Shown in pieces: positions 44,389 through 53,518 of a DNA stretch of 64,000 nt (the stretch's first letter is position 1; each line of letters begins with the position of its first letter). The position numbers were made by a program, and so were the translations under genes. The notes below the pieces were generated by a model, which worked only from the letters and a program-made list of their open reading frames with translations, did no database searches and was not told the origin of the DNA. Source of the DNA: Paenibacillus silvae (GTDB lineage: Bacteria; Bacillota; Bacilli; Paenibacillales; Paenibacillaceae); assembly GCF_014639235.1 (NCBI RefSeq), contig NZ_BMFU01000001.1, positions 1,240,001-1,304,000 on the forward strand. The letters run 5' to 3'.

Positions 44389-45153
44389 CTACTTAATGGT
44401 ATTTAACCAGGACAGTACTGTTTTGACCGTCTGCTTTAGCTGATCCTCTGCACTGACTGTCGGCTCACCGTCCCCCTTTTGATGACCATAGTCACCAAAC
44501 TGGGAATGGTTCCCGCCTTCAATCGTGTAATACACCGTATCTGGTGGCAAGTACATCCGTCCGTTCTGATACTTGCTCATATTAACGACTCCATCGTTGG
44601 TGCCGAGAATGGACAAAGCAGGAATGTCCAGCTTCTGCACACTTCCTTTTTCATCCGGATAGGATGCGAGGAAAAATATGCCTTTAAGCGCCTCGGGATG
44701 TGCCGCTATATACCGTGAAGCCATGGAGCCACCCAGAGAGTGACCGCCCATAACAAACTGCTCATCCGGGTATGCAGCCAAAATATCGTCCGCGAGATTC
44801 GGCTTGATTACAGCCAGATTAACCGGCATCTTGGCAATAATTGTATGATGTCCAGCCGCTGCAAGCTCATGAGCAAGAGGAGCATAACTTTCCGGTTTAA
44901 CTAGACCGCCGGGATAAAACAGCACACTTTTACCAGCTGGCTTATCAGGCTTGAAATCAATCCAGTTCTCCTGCTCACTGACCGTCACCCCACCGGATGT
45001 TTCCATCGCCGCTTGAGCTGCCTCCTGAGGTCCATAAGGCGTGAACAGCTTCCATGCCACATATCCACATCCAATAACAATGAGCGCCAGAAGTACGAGC
45101 AGAAACTTGCCAATGCCCCTCTTCTTGCGCCCGGTATTATAACGATTTCTCAA
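44389..45153 (-). CDS. Membrane-anchored alpha/beta hydrolase
   Basis: About 254 residues with one N-terminal membrane segment (about 17-36) and an extracytoplasmic alpha/beta hydrolase domain: the oxyanion region LFYPGGLVKPESYAPLA, nucleophile Ser in GGHSLGGSMA, Asp in GTNDGVV and His in GGNHSQFGDYG. Its substrate is unknown; it resembles Firmicute dienelactone-hydrolase-like proteins. The start is probably the TTG at 45153, seven bases after AAGGTG, rather than the TTG two codons earlier. Confidence 0.85.
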   Translation of the reverse strand: MRNRYNTGRKKRGIGKFLLVLLALIVIGCGYVAWKLFTPYGPQEAAQAAMETSGGVTVSEQENWIDFKPDKPAGKSVLFYPGGLVKPESYAPLAHELAAAGHHTIIAKMPVNLAVIKPNLADDILAAYPDEQFVMGGHSLGGSMASRYIAAHPEALKGIFFLASYPDEKGSVQKLDIPALSILGTNDGVVNMSKYQNGRMYLPPDTVYYTIEGGNHSQFGDYGHQKGDGEPTVSAEDQLKQTVKTVLSWLNTIK

Positions 45154-45193
45154 TATCAATCACCTTTCTGTGCTTCCGCAACTGCCGCAGCTT

Positions 45194-45231
45194 ATGGAAG
45201 CGGGAGCCTGCTTACCGCAGGCTCCCTTCCA
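45194..45231. terminator. Strong GC hairpin after eda
   Basis: ATGGAA-GC-GGGAGCCTGC pairs with GCAGGCTCCC-TTCCAT around a TTACC loop. The stem is long but no T-run follows on either strand, so it may end or stabilise the eda transcript. Confidence 0.5.
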
Positions 45232-45241
45232 TGTTGACGTT

Positions 45242-45907
45242 CTATTCAGCCTTGGCTTTACGATAAGCTTCCATATATTGTTCCGCTTTGCGGCGAACAT
45301 GACTCAGATCTCCTGTTTTGACAGCCTCTGATGTCAGATCAGAACCGATTCCAACAGCTACTGCTCCACCCTTGATCCATTCACCCAGGTTGGACAGGGA
45401 CACCCCGCCTGTCGGCATAAAATTAGCCTGCGGCATAGGGCCTTTCATTGTTTTAATGATGGACGGATCGTACAGATTTCCAGGGAACAGCTTGATTATA
45501 TCCACGCCAAGCTCAAGCGCACGCTGCACATCAGCAATTGTCATGACACCTGGCAGAATAGGCACACGATACAGATTACACATTTGTACGGTTTCAGGGT
45601 TAAGAGACGGCCCGACAACAAACTCGGCACCTGACATAATCGCTGCTCTCGCCGTTTGAGCCTCAAGCACGGTTCCTGCTCCAATAATTGCAAACTTCTC
45701 CGGGTCCTGCGTATTCCAGTGATATACACGGCTCAGCTTTTCGATCGCTTTAAGCGCACCCGGTACGGTCATCGTAATTTCGATAACCTTGATGCCGCCC
45801 GCAATTGCCTGCTCGGCCATCGCAATAACCTGGTCAGCAGAATCTGCGCGCAGAACCGCCACCACACCACTTTCCGTCATTTTTTGCAACAGTTGAAGCT
45901 TCTTCAT
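45242..45907 (-). CDS. eda: 2-keto-3-deoxy-6-phosphogluconate aldolase (KDPG/KHG aldolase)
   Basis: Cleaves KDPG into pyruvate and glyceraldehyde 3-phosphate. It has 221 residues; the Schiff-base Lys is in DIIKLFPG and other family motifs are GAGTVLEAQTA, PGVMTIADV and FMPTGGVSL. It follows kdgK by 89 bases on the same strand, so the two complete the breakdown of 2-keto-3-deoxygluconate from uronates. GGGAGAG precedes the ATG. Confidence 0.95.
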   Translation of the reverse strand: MKKLQLLQKMTESGVVAVLRADSADQVIAMAEQAIAGGIKVIEITMTVPGALKAIEKLSRVYHWNTQDPEKFAIIGAGTVLEAQTARAAIMSGAEFVVGPSLNPETVQMCNLYRVPILPGVMTIADVQRALELGVDIIKLFPGNLYDPSIIKTMKGPMPQANFMPTGGVSLSNLGEWIKGGAVAVGIGSDLTSEAVKTGDLSHVRRKAEQYMEAYRKAKAE

Positions 45908-45996
45908 TTCATTCTCTCCCTTGTCAATGTGGTGGTTGTGAATACAAGCTTTACATTTGGAAAACGAAGATGAGTCATCCTGATTTTAACGGAAAT

Positions 45997-46962
45997 TTAA
46001 CGCTCGACGTGAGCAACGTTATTCAGCTTGGCCTCGACCTGTGCCCAGGTTGGAAGTGCTTCCCAGTCACCAACTGCCTGTATAACCATCGAACCGGTCA
46101 GATTGCCAAGTCGTGTCGCTTCCTGCGGGGTGTATCCTTTCAACAACCCAGCCAGGAAGCCAGCACAGAATCCGTCCCCGGCTCCTACGGTGTCGAGAAC
46201 CTGATCTGCTTTGAAGTACGGAACTTCCGCTAGGGTACCATCCGCGAGTACATAGGTCAAATCAGGCCCACCTTTAACGATGCACACGGCGTCCATCGCT
46301 GCCAATCGTTCAAGCACCTTCTGATCACTATCTTCGTTATATAAAAGTTTCATCTCATCCAGACCCGGCAAAAAGTAGTCGGCCTGTTCAGCCAAACGCA
46401 GCAGTACAGGGCGAGCCTGATCCGCTGACCACAGCTTGAGGCGCAGGTTCGGATCAAAGCTCACCTTCACACCTGCCTGCTTGGCGATATGTATAGCGGC
46501 TTCAACCGTGGCGAGTCCCGATTCGCTGATGGCTGCAGTTATACCAGTGACATGCAAAATCTTCGCACCGGCGATATATTCAGGGTCCAGATCATCCGGC
46601 GTTATTGCACTTGCGGCAGACAACTTCCTATAATAATGCACCGAGGCTTTCCCGGAAGCGTTCTCACGAATCATTAGCCCAGTTGGCTCGTGATCACTTA
46701 ATTTCGCTCGGGAGACATCCACGCCTTCGCCGCGAATGGCTTTCAGAATCATGTTTCCAATCGGATCATTGCCGAGACGTCCAAACCAGCCGCTGGTATG
46801 TCCAAGTCGTGCCACGCCAATGGCCAGATTGCTCTCTGCTCCTCCAAATGTCTTGTCCAGTGTAGCTGCATATTCAAGCCCTCTCGTATCTCTGGCCGTC
46901 AGCAACCCCATACTTTCCCCGAATGTAATAATATCAGGGCTTGGAAAGGGACTCGTTGACAT
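45997..46962 (-). CDS. kdgK: 2-keto-3-deoxygluconate kinase
   Basis: A PfkB-family sugar kinase, 321 residues from the ATG at 46962 (MSTSPFPSPD), preceded by AAGGAGGAAGG; the longer frame adds 24 residues. It phosphorylates KDG to KDPG for Eda. Motifs: GGAESNLAIGVARLG, and the catalytic VGAGDGFCAGFLAGLL near the C-terminus. KDG kinase is inferred from the neighbouring eda; a related sugar kinase remains possible from sequence alone. Confidence 0.9.
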   Translation of the reverse strand: MSTSPFPSPDIITFGESMGLLTARDTRGLEYAATLDKTFGGAESNLAIGVARLGHTSGWFGRLGNDPIGNMILKAIRGEGVDVSRAKLSDHEPTGLMIRENASGKASVHYYRKLSAASAITPDDLDPEYIAGAKILHVTGITAAISESGLATVEAAIHIAKQAGVKVSFDPNLRLKLWSADQARPVLLRLAEQADYFLPGLDEMKLLYNEDSDQKVLERLAAMDAVCIVKGGPDLTYVLADGTLAEVPYFKADQVLDTVGAGDGFCAGFLAGLLKGYTPQEATRLGNLTGSMVIQAVGDWEALPTWAQVEAKLNNVAHVER

Positions 46963-47072
46963 GTTGCCTTCCTCCTTAATATTGACTACCTCATCTTCTT
47001 CCTCCATTGTCATGCCGCACGCAAGCGTTGTCAATCCCGAAGCCTTCTTTTTGTTGTCACATGTTTGAAAAA

Positions 47073-47086
47073 AGATAACGCTTACT
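47073..47086. promoter_or_regulatory. Candidate cre or KdgR-type operator upstream of kdgK
   Basis: Read on the minus strand it is AGTAAGCGTTATCT, 12 of 14 to the cre consensus, about 110 bases before kdgK. LacI-family regulators bind similar sites, so CcpA versus a local KdgR cannot be told. Confidence 0.35.
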
Positions 47087-47180
47087 AATGTGAATTAAAT
47101 CACAATCATTCCGTTGAATTCATATTACCCTTGATACAGATATATAACTTTTGAATGAGGTTTTAATAGGGGGCAGCATC

Positions 47181-48221
47181 ATGAGAAACCGGATACTGAT
47201 TCAGAATGATCAGGAATCTTTCTTTTACAATCTTCGCTTCATGCTCATCGTCTGCGTACTGGCTGCGAACGCACTGGAACCGCTCATTACACGCTTCGCA
47301 GGGGCAGAGGCTTTGTTTATGTGGATCTATACCTTCCATATGCCGCTTTTTGTCTGGGTTACAGGATACTTCGCCAGATCCTCCATTCGAGGGACTGCAG
47401 CACGCAACGTGCTGAAACAGATCGCCATTCAATATGTTCTGTTTCAAACGCTGTACGCCCTGATGGATGCAACTGTGTTCCATACGCCCCATATGCGGCT
47501 TTCCTTTTTTGCACCTTATCTGCTGTTATGGTTCCTCGCCAGTCATTTCTGCTGGAGACTGCTCGTTTGGTTAACGATGAACTGGAAGCCGCATCAACGA
47601 TTAATCGCCTCCATTGCTCTAGGGGTTATTGTCGGTTACATGCCTGTTGACGGATTCTGGCTAAGCTTCAGCCGCACCCTTGTTTTCCTGCCATTTTTTG
47701 TACTTGGATACGATTACGGTGCCGTGATTCGCTCATACCTTGTTCCAGGCTGGGGCCGGAGAGCAGCTGCTGTTCTCTCTGCTGCCCTGCTGATCTACAT
47801 CGCTTTCGGCGGCTTGAATATTTCGGCGGGCTGGCTGCTTGGGAGCAAAACGTTTGCCGAACTGGGTCATCATGAATGGTATGCCGGAGCGCTTCGTCTA
47901 GGGGTGTATTTGCTGGAGATTGTCTCCGCATTGCTTTTCCTGGCCTGGGTGCCTAATCTGACTTCCAAAATAACCGATCTGGGCAAGCGTACTCTATACG
48001 TTTTCCTGCTGCACGGCTTCCTTGTACGGCTGGCGATCTGGTCAGGCATCTACAGTTATATGGGAAGTGCACTGTTTGTGCCAATCATCCTTGTCGCTGC
48101 TGTGCTGTTTGCCATTACGCTGGCTCATCCGCTTGTGCGCCGTACCTTCAAGGCACTGATTGAACCGGACATTACGCGAATTTCCTTGCATCGGCCTGGT
48201 GCTTTCAAACGTTCAGCCTGA
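47181..48221 (+). CDS. Acyltransferase family 3 membrane protein
   Basis: A polytopic membrane protein of 346 residues with about ten hydrophobic helices, opening FFYNLRFMLIVCVLAANALEPL and FHMPLFVWVTGYFARS with a conserved His, as in fucose 4-O-acetylase/OafA-type enzymes that acetylate surface sugars. I start at 47181, where AGGGGGCAGC precedes the ATG; the longer frame adds ten residues. It is divergent from kdgK, monocistronic, and its acceptor is unknown. Confidence 0.85.
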   Translation: MRNRILIQNDQESFFYNLRFMLIVCVLAANALEPLITRFAGAEALFMWIYTFHMPLFVWVTGYFARSSIRGTAARNVLKQIAIQYVLFQTLYALMDATVFHTPHMRLSFFAPYLLLWFLASHFCWRLLVWLTMNWKPHQRLIASIALGVIVGYMPVDGFWLSFSRTLVFLPFFVLGYDYGAVIRSYLVPGWGRRAAAVLSAALLIYIAFGGLNISAGWLLGSKTFAELGHHEWYAGALRLGVYLLEIVSALLFLAWVPNLTSKITDLGKRTLYVFLLHGFLVRLAIWSGIYSYMGSALFVPIILVAAVLFAITLAHPLVRRTFKALIEPDITRISLHRPGAFKRSA

Positions 48222-48364
48222 TACCTTGAGATTCTCTTCCTTAACTCGGACCAAAGCCCTAATATCCATAAAAACCCATCCTTTTTGTTTCAGGCTGGAA
48301 GTGATGTGGTAATTCAGGATACACACTGCAAAAAACAACTTATAATCATAAGGAGTGATTTGTA

Positions 48365-48616
48365 ATGGCACGAGGGCATACATCAGATCGCAAGATGAGC
48401 AGAGAGGAAGCTGGACGGCTTGGCGGCAGAGCCACCTCAAGAAACCATGACCGAAGCTTCTACCAGATGATTGGTAAAAAAGGTGGTGAAGCCACCTCTG
48501 ATGCTCATGATGCAGATTTCTATAAGGAAATCGGACGCAAGGGTGGCGAAGCGACTTCCGAGAACCACAATACAGAATTCTATCGTGAAATCGGTCGTAA
48601 AGGCGGAAGCAGCTGA
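48365..48616 (+). CDS. KGG-repeat general stress protein (GsiB-like)
   Basis: An 83-residue hydrophilic protein built of about four ~20-residue repeats with the pattern GRKGGEATS.NH...FY.EIGRKGG. KGG/GsiB proteins are stress-induced and LEA-like, protecting against drying or heat. AAGGAGTG precedes the ATG. I could not confirm a SigB promoter; the upstream GTTTCA and GTGGTA are poor matches. A terminator follows at 48671. Confidence 0.9.
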   Translation: MARGHTSDRKMSREEAGRLGGRATSRNHDRSFYQMIGKKGGEATSDAHDADFYKEIGRKGGEATSENHNTEFYREIGRKGGSS

Positions 48617-48670
48617 CTGTACCTTGAAGCGGACTGCTTTTAAAATAAACATCACTTTCCCCACTATTTC

Positions 48671-48709
48671 AGAAGCCAAACCCATGAAAATGGAATCTGG
48701 CTTCTTTTC
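48671..48709 (+). terminator. Terminator after the KGG gene
   Basis: AGAAGCCA pairs with TGGCTTCT, with an inner CCAT/ATGG pair, followed by TTTC. Confidence 0.7.
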
Positions 48710-48821
48710 TATTGTCTATTGATTGTAGAAATATGACGAGGGTTGTGATAGACTCTATAGAAAAACCGGGTGTTCACGGGTTTAAAGCAACAGAGAATGC
48801 ACAAACTACGGAAGTCCTGGA

Positions 48822-48846
48822 ACCGGAATAACCGGTCTGTTTTTTT
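48822..48846 (+). terminator. Terminator in the leader of ilvD
   Basis: ACCGG and CCGGT flank AATAA, followed by CTGTTTTTTT, 90 bases before the ilvD start. It may be an attenuator. No T-box AGGGTGG-ACCGCG sequence is visible. The 48617-48935 gap has no other gene. Confidence 0.55.
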
Positions 48847-48935
48847 AGAGTACGGATGAAATTAAACGACAGATGCACTGCCATTTATTTTTCCATTCAT
48901 GCTGCTCAATATTATATATTTGGGGGGAATACACC

Positions 48936-50621
48936 ATGTCAGCCAATAAGATGCGATCCGATATGATCAAAAAAGGTTTTGACCGCGCACCACACCGGAG
49001 TTTGCTCCGTGCAGCGGGCGTTAAAGAAGAGGATTTCGGCAAGCCGTTTATTGCGGTATGTAACTCTTACATTGATATTGTGCCTGGTCACGTGCACCTG
49101 CAGGAATTCGGTAAAATTGTTAAAGATGCCATTCGCGAAGCCGGCGGCGTTCCGTTTGAGTTCAACACCATCGGGGTAGATGACGGGATTGCGATGGGCC
49201 ACATCGGTATGCGTTACTCCCTGCCAAGCCGTGACATCATCGCGGATTCGGTAGAGACGGTTGTGTCTGCACACTGGTTCGATGGCATGGTTTGTATCCC
49301 GAACTGTGACAAAATCACTCCTGGTATGATGATGGGCGCACTGCGCTGCAACATCCCTACCGTATTTGTAAGTGGTGGCCCGATGAAGGCAGGCCGTGAC
49401 AGCAACGGTAAAGCCCTCTCCCTCACGTCCGTATTCGAAGGCGTAGGTGCATTCCAGGCTGGTAAAATTGATGATAAAAGCTTGCTTGAGCTTGAGCAAT
49501 TTGGTTGTCCGACTTGCGGCTCCTGCTCCGGTATGTTTACAGCTAACTCCATGAACTGCCTCGCAGAAGCGATGGGCCTGGCGTTGCCGGGTAACGGAAC
49601 AATTTTGGCTGTTGCTCCAGAGCGCCGTGATTTTGTTAGACAATCCGCTAAGCAATTAATGGAATTGATCAAGCTGGATCTGAAACCACGTGATATCGTA
49701 ACTGTAGAAGCGATCGACAATGCGTTTGCACTGGATATGGCGATGGGCGGTTCTACAAATACTGTACTGCACACGCTGGCTCTTGCTCATGAAGCTGGCA
49801 TCGAATATCCAATCGAGCGGATCAATGAAGTCGCTAACCGTGTTCCGCATCTGGCAAAACTTGCTCCTGCTTCCGACCTGCACATCGAGGACGTTCACAA
49901 TGCAGGTGGCGTAAGCGCAGTACTCAACGAGTTGCTCAAGAAACCAGGTGCAATTCATGCAGACTGTATTACGGTTACAGGTAAAACCATCCGTGAGAAC
50001 GTGGAAGGCCAGGAAATCAAAGACACCAACGTAATCCACAAACTGGACAATCCTCACTCCGAAAAAGGCGGACTGGCTGTACTGTTCGGTAACCTTGCAC
50101 CAGAGGGCGCGATCATCAAGGTAGGTGCGGTTGATCCTTCTGTTGGCGGATACCACAAAGGTCCTGCGATCTGCTTTGACTCCCAGGAGCAAGCACTTGA
50201 GGGCATTGCTAACGGCAAAGTAAAAGAAGGACATGTTGTCGTCATTCGTTATGAAGGGCCAAAAGGCGGTCCAGGTATGCCTGAAATGCTCGCCCCGACT
50301 TCACAGATCGTAGGAATGGGTCTCGGTGCAAAAGTAGGTCTGATCACTGATGGACGTTTCTCCGGCGCATCCCGCGGCATCAGTATCGGTCATATCTCTC
50401 CCGAAGCTGCGGAAGGCGGTCCGATTGCCTTTGTTGAAGAAGGAGATATCATCGAGCTGGATCTCAACAATCGAATCATCGAGCTGCACGTCAGCGATGA
50501 GGAGTTTGAACGTCGCCGCGCGAACTGGAAAGGCTTCGAGCCAAAAGTAAAAACCGGCTTGCTCGCTCGCTACTCCAAGCTTGTAACCAACGCAAGCAAC
50601 GGTGGCGTACTGAAAATTTAA
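48936..50621 (+). CDS. ilvD: Dihydroxy-acid dehydratase
   Basis: Dehydrates dihydroxy-isovalerate or dihydroxy-methylvalerate in valine, isoleucine and leucine synthesis. It is 561 residues from the ATG at 48936, after GGGGGG; the longer frame adds 21 residues. Fe-S ligands are in NCDKITPG and CPTCGSCSGMFTANSMNCL, and the C-terminal GRFSGASRGISIGHISPEA is typical. It stands alone, apart from other ilv genes. Confidence 0.97.
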   Translation: MSANKMRSDMIKKGFDRAPHRSLLRAAGVKEEDFGKPFIAVCNSYIDIVPGHVHLQEFGKIVKDAIREAGGVPFEFNTIGVDDGIAMGHIGMRYSLPSRDIIADSVETVVSAHWFDGMVCIPNCDKITPGMMMGALRCNIPTVFVSGGPMKAGRDSNGKALSLTSVFEGVGAFQAGKIDDKSLLELEQFGCPTCGSCSGMFTANSMNCLAEAMGLALPGNGTILAVAPERRDFVRQSAKQLMELIKLDLKPRDIVTVEAIDNAFALDMAMGGSTNTVLHTLALAHEAGIEYPIERINEVANRVPHLAKLAPASDLHIEDVHNAGGVSAVLNELLKKPGAIHADCITVTGKTIRENVEGQEIKDTNVIHKLDNPHSEKGGLAVLFGNLAPEGAIIKVGAVDPSVGGYHKGPAICFDSQEQALEGIANGKVKEGHVVVIRYEGPKGGPGMPEMLAPTSQIVGMGLGAKVGLITDGRFSGASRGISIGHISPEAAEGGPIAFVEEGDIIELDLNNRIIELHVSDEEFERRRANWKGFEPKVKTGLLARYSKLVTNASNGGVLKI

Positions 50622-50659
50622 TCTGCAATCATACAAACACTAAATATAACTTGAAATAC

Positions 50660-50703
50660 AAAAAGGATGCGCTCAGCCAGTGTGGCAGAGCGCATCCTTT
50701 TTG
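50660..50703. terminator. Bidirectional terminator after ilvD
   Basis: A perfect 14-bp stem AAAAGGATGCGCTC / GAGCGCATCCTTTT with a 13-base loop, between convergent ilvD and the deacetylase gene. Confidence 0.93.
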
Positions 50704-50772
50704 TACCACAGCATAATAAGTCCTTGGCCTGTATTTTAAATAATTTCGTGTGATTTCATTTCAGTTCGTTGC

Positions 50773-52176
50773 CTAGTTTCGTTCTGGCAAAATTTCATTT
50801 TCGAGCAGAATGGACTCGTCTCGCCTATCCTCAGTCGAAGCAGCAGCAAGTTTATGGTGCTGTCCGTAGCGCCTCAGCAGTTCCTCCACCGGCATTACAA
50901 TCATTTTAGGCACCAATTGATCTGTACGCTGCTTCAAGCGCTCTGTGCCTGCCGGATGAATAACACTAAGCAGCAGCTTCAGATATAACCTGGAGGCCAT
51001 GCTGAATGGCCCTGGGGGCAGTTCCTGAATCGTAAATCCAAACTTCTCGGGTCCACGATTAATCATACTCACACCGTAGATGGCTTTCGCTGAGCGCAGC
51101 TCAGGATCGGCTGCAACAAGCTCAGCCAGATCAGGCAGCTGCTGTTCCATCGTACGAATCATACGAATCGCCAGATGCATGCTTGAACGTGAGGTTACTC
51201 CGAGCTCATATAATTTCTGATTATCAAAATGCAGCTCAATCATCGGATCTCCGTTCTGCATAACATATCCTTGCCCCATCTCTACCCTTGCACCGTGGTA
51301 TACCCTGGAACGGAAATGCAGCATTGGATCTTCCGGGGAAGCCGTTCTCAGATGGTATACCCAGTGAAACAGCTTCTCCCAACCTAACCATAAAGCAACC
51401 ACAGCACGTTTCCACAGCTTTAGTTTGATTTGTGTCTCGTTTTGACTTACAAGGGCAGCTGCTCGGTCACCATACATCAGCGTATCCACTCGAACACTGG
51501 TTAACCCGCGGCGCTTCGCTTCCTGAAGCACGGTTGCCAGCGCTCCAAGCATCTGCTCTGGCGCTTCTGCATCTGCTCCCAATGTTGTGCCCCGATCATG
51601 CAGCAGAAATACCTCTCCGCCCTTCAACTTCCGAAGCATGCGTTCCGTCAACCTCTCAGCACCTACGTTGCATTTCCAGTCCTCAAACATGGCGGACCAC
51701 AGAATGATTTTACGATCCTTTTTGCTGAAAAAATCAAACAGGTTCATAATGCCCCATGGCGGACGATAATAGCAGGTTCTCTCACCTGTAATCTCTTCAA
51801 TAATCTGACCCGTTCTTTCGATCTGATCCCGTACCGTTCGCGGACGCATCAACCAGTTAGTTTTATGAATATAATTATGAATACCGATGAGATGACCTTC
51901 TGCATGTATACGTCTGATCAATTCCGGGTGACTCTCCGCATGCTCTCCCACAACAAAAAAGGTGGCCTTGACGTCATGCTCTCGCAGCAAATCAAGCAAA
52001 CGAGGTGTATATTGCGGATCTGGTCCGTCATCAAATGTTAAAGCATAGGCTGTATCGCTATTTCCCCTTCTAAATACACGAAAACCAAAAAGTCTGCTAA
52101 TCAGACTTGGAATAAAAGCGTAAAAAGAGGACAGATACAATAACCACAGTAAAATACTCTGAAGCATCGTTGTCAT
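50773..52176 (-). CDS. Polysaccharide deacetylase (NodB) with C-terminal YkoP-like region
   Basis: A 467-residue protein with an N-terminal membrane segment (about 5-25) and a NodB deacetylase domain (about 40-225): YALTFDDGPDPQYTPRLLDLL with the catalytic Asp pair, the metal-binding HNYIHKTNW (a variant of HSxxH, with N), RPPWG, and FLLHDRG. NodB enzymes deacetylate peptidoglycan or chitin oligomers. The C-terminal ~220 residues lack NodB motifs and resemble YkoP-type domains. The function of that part is unknown. It is monocistronic, with a weak RBS. Confidence 0.86.
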   Translation of the reverse strand: MTTMLQSILLWLLYLSSFYAFIPSLISRLFGFRVFRRGNSDTAYALTFDDGPDPQYTPRLLDLLREHDVKATFFVVGEHAESHPELIRRIHAEGHLIGIHNYIHKTNWLMRPRTVRDQIERTGQIIEEITGERTCYYRPPWGIMNLFDFFSKKDRKIILWSAMFEDWKCNVGAERLTERMLRKLKGGEVFLLHDRGTTLGADAEAPEQMLGALATVLQEAKRRGLTSVRVDTLMYGDRAAALVSQNETQIKLKLWKRAVVALWLGWEKLFHWVYHLRTASPEDPMLHFRSRVYHGARVEMGQGYVMQNGDPMIELHFDNQKLYELGVTSRSSMHLAIRMIRTMEQQLPDLAELVAADPELRSAKAIYGVSMINRGPEKFGFTIQELPPGPFSMASRLYLKLLLSVIHPAGTERLKQRTDQLVPKMIVMPVEELLRRYGQHHKLAAASTEDRRDESILLENEILPERN

Positions 52177-52348
52177 GATGTTGATTCCCCACTTCTCCTG
52201 CTATTTTACGGCCCATAGGCACTATCTAAAATAAACCGCCTTTAATTTTATCATAATTATCAAATTACATAAATGCTGTTTCCCCAAAACAGCGCTATCA
52301 TGTACAATAAATACAGTCTAATTTCTACCTGTAAAGGAGTCTATGTCC

Positions 52349-53497
52349 ATGCTGCCGCTGTATAAAAAATACGGGCGTACCGTTTTTGATATCGCTCTGC
52401 TCGTGTTAACCGTGTACGTTATCATGTTCACTTTTAGTAAATTGTATCACATCGCTGCACCCGTTTTCCTTTCCTTTATTGTATTCTGGATGATTGAACC
52501 ATTAGCCCGTTTTTTGCATCGCAAAGGGCTGCCCAAAGTGCTGGGCACGACTATTTCTCTCTTGTTATTTCTCGGACTGATCACTGCCGGCTTCTTTGGC
52601 GTTGGTTTCTTCATCGTCTCGCAAATTTCCGATCTTCAGGTCAACTTCCCGGGATATGTTGAGTTAATCCAGCGTGAATTCACCAATCTGGTACTGCTTA
52701 TACAGGACAAGTCAGATGCCCTTCCTGAGGGCATACTGGATAAAATCAATGAATATTTCGCTACCCTGTCCGGTTTTCTGTCCAAATGGGTTACGAGCGG
52801 AGCACAGTTTATCATCGGTTTTCTCAGCTCATTCTCTTCCTTTATAACCAACTTCGGGATTGCGATCATTCTCGCCTTTTTTCTCAGCATCGAGATTGAA
52901 TCCTGGCGCAAGTTCGCTCGTGCCAAAATGCCAAAGACATTAAAAACGGCTAACGATTTTATGCGCACCCATGTGTTCAAGACCATTCGTTCCTACATCA
53001 AAGCACAGATCATTATGATGCTTATTACATTCGTATTGATATATGCAGGACTGCTGATCCTGGGAACCTCCAACGCTTTTACAATCGCAGCCGTCTGTGC
53101 CATCTTTGACCTGGTACCGCTGCTCGGTGTGCCTGTCATATTCATTCCATGGATTATTTATTTACTTATTGTGGGTGACAGCGTGCTTGCCATCGGTCTG
53201 ATTGTCATTCTGGCCGTAACGATGCTGACTCGCCAATTGCTTGAGCCTAAAATTTCGGGCAATTCGATTGGTGTCTCTTCTGCTTACCTGATGCTTTCCT
53301 TTATGCTGATTTCTCTCTCGATCTTTGGACTGGCAGGGGTTGTACTTTCTCCTGTGCTTCTGATTTTATTAAAAGAACTGCTTCAGCAAGGTTACTTGCA
53401 AAAATGGATTCATCTGCCGCAGGACGAATTCGACTCCTCACCTCTCGTGATGGACTCGCCTGAGCCGGTCTCTTCCAGGAAAACGGGTGAAGAGTAA
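52349..53497 (+). CDS. AI-2E family transporter
   Basis: A polytopic membrane protein of 382 residues, with about eight helices, matching the AI-2E/UPF0118 family (FIVFWMIEPLARFLHRKGLP early, and a late IFDLVPLLGVPVIFIPW loop). Members have varied reported roles (autoinducer-2 export, Na+/H+ antiport), so substrate cannot be assigned. I prefer the second ATG (52349) because AAAGGAG is nine bases upstream; the first ATG is only three bases from it. Confidence 0.9.
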   Translation: MLPLYKKYGRTVFDIALLVLTVYVIMFTFSKLYHIAAPVFLSFIVFWMIEPLARFLHRKGLPKVLGTTISLLLFLGLITAGFFGVGFFIVSQISDLQVNFPGYVELIQREFTNLVLLIQDKSDALPEGILDKINEYFATLSGFLSKWVTSGAQFIIGFLSSFSSFITNFGIAIILAFFLSIEIESWRKFARAKMPKTLKTANDFMRTHVFKTIRSYIKAQIIMMLITFVLIYAGLLILGTSNAFTIAAVCAIFDLVPLLGVPVIFIPWIIYLLIVGDSVLAIGLIVILAVTMLTRQLLEPKISGNSIGVSSAYLMLSFMLISLSIFGLAGVVLSPVLLILLKELLQQGYLQKWIHLPQDEFDSSPLVMDSPEPVSSRKTGEE

Positions 53498-53518
53498 ACT
53501 CAAGCAGGAGTCCCCGGC

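Noticed and set aside
48722..48935. T-box leader for ilvD
   Set aside because: No AGGGTGG-ACCGCG T-box sequence and the leader is too short for the usual stems.
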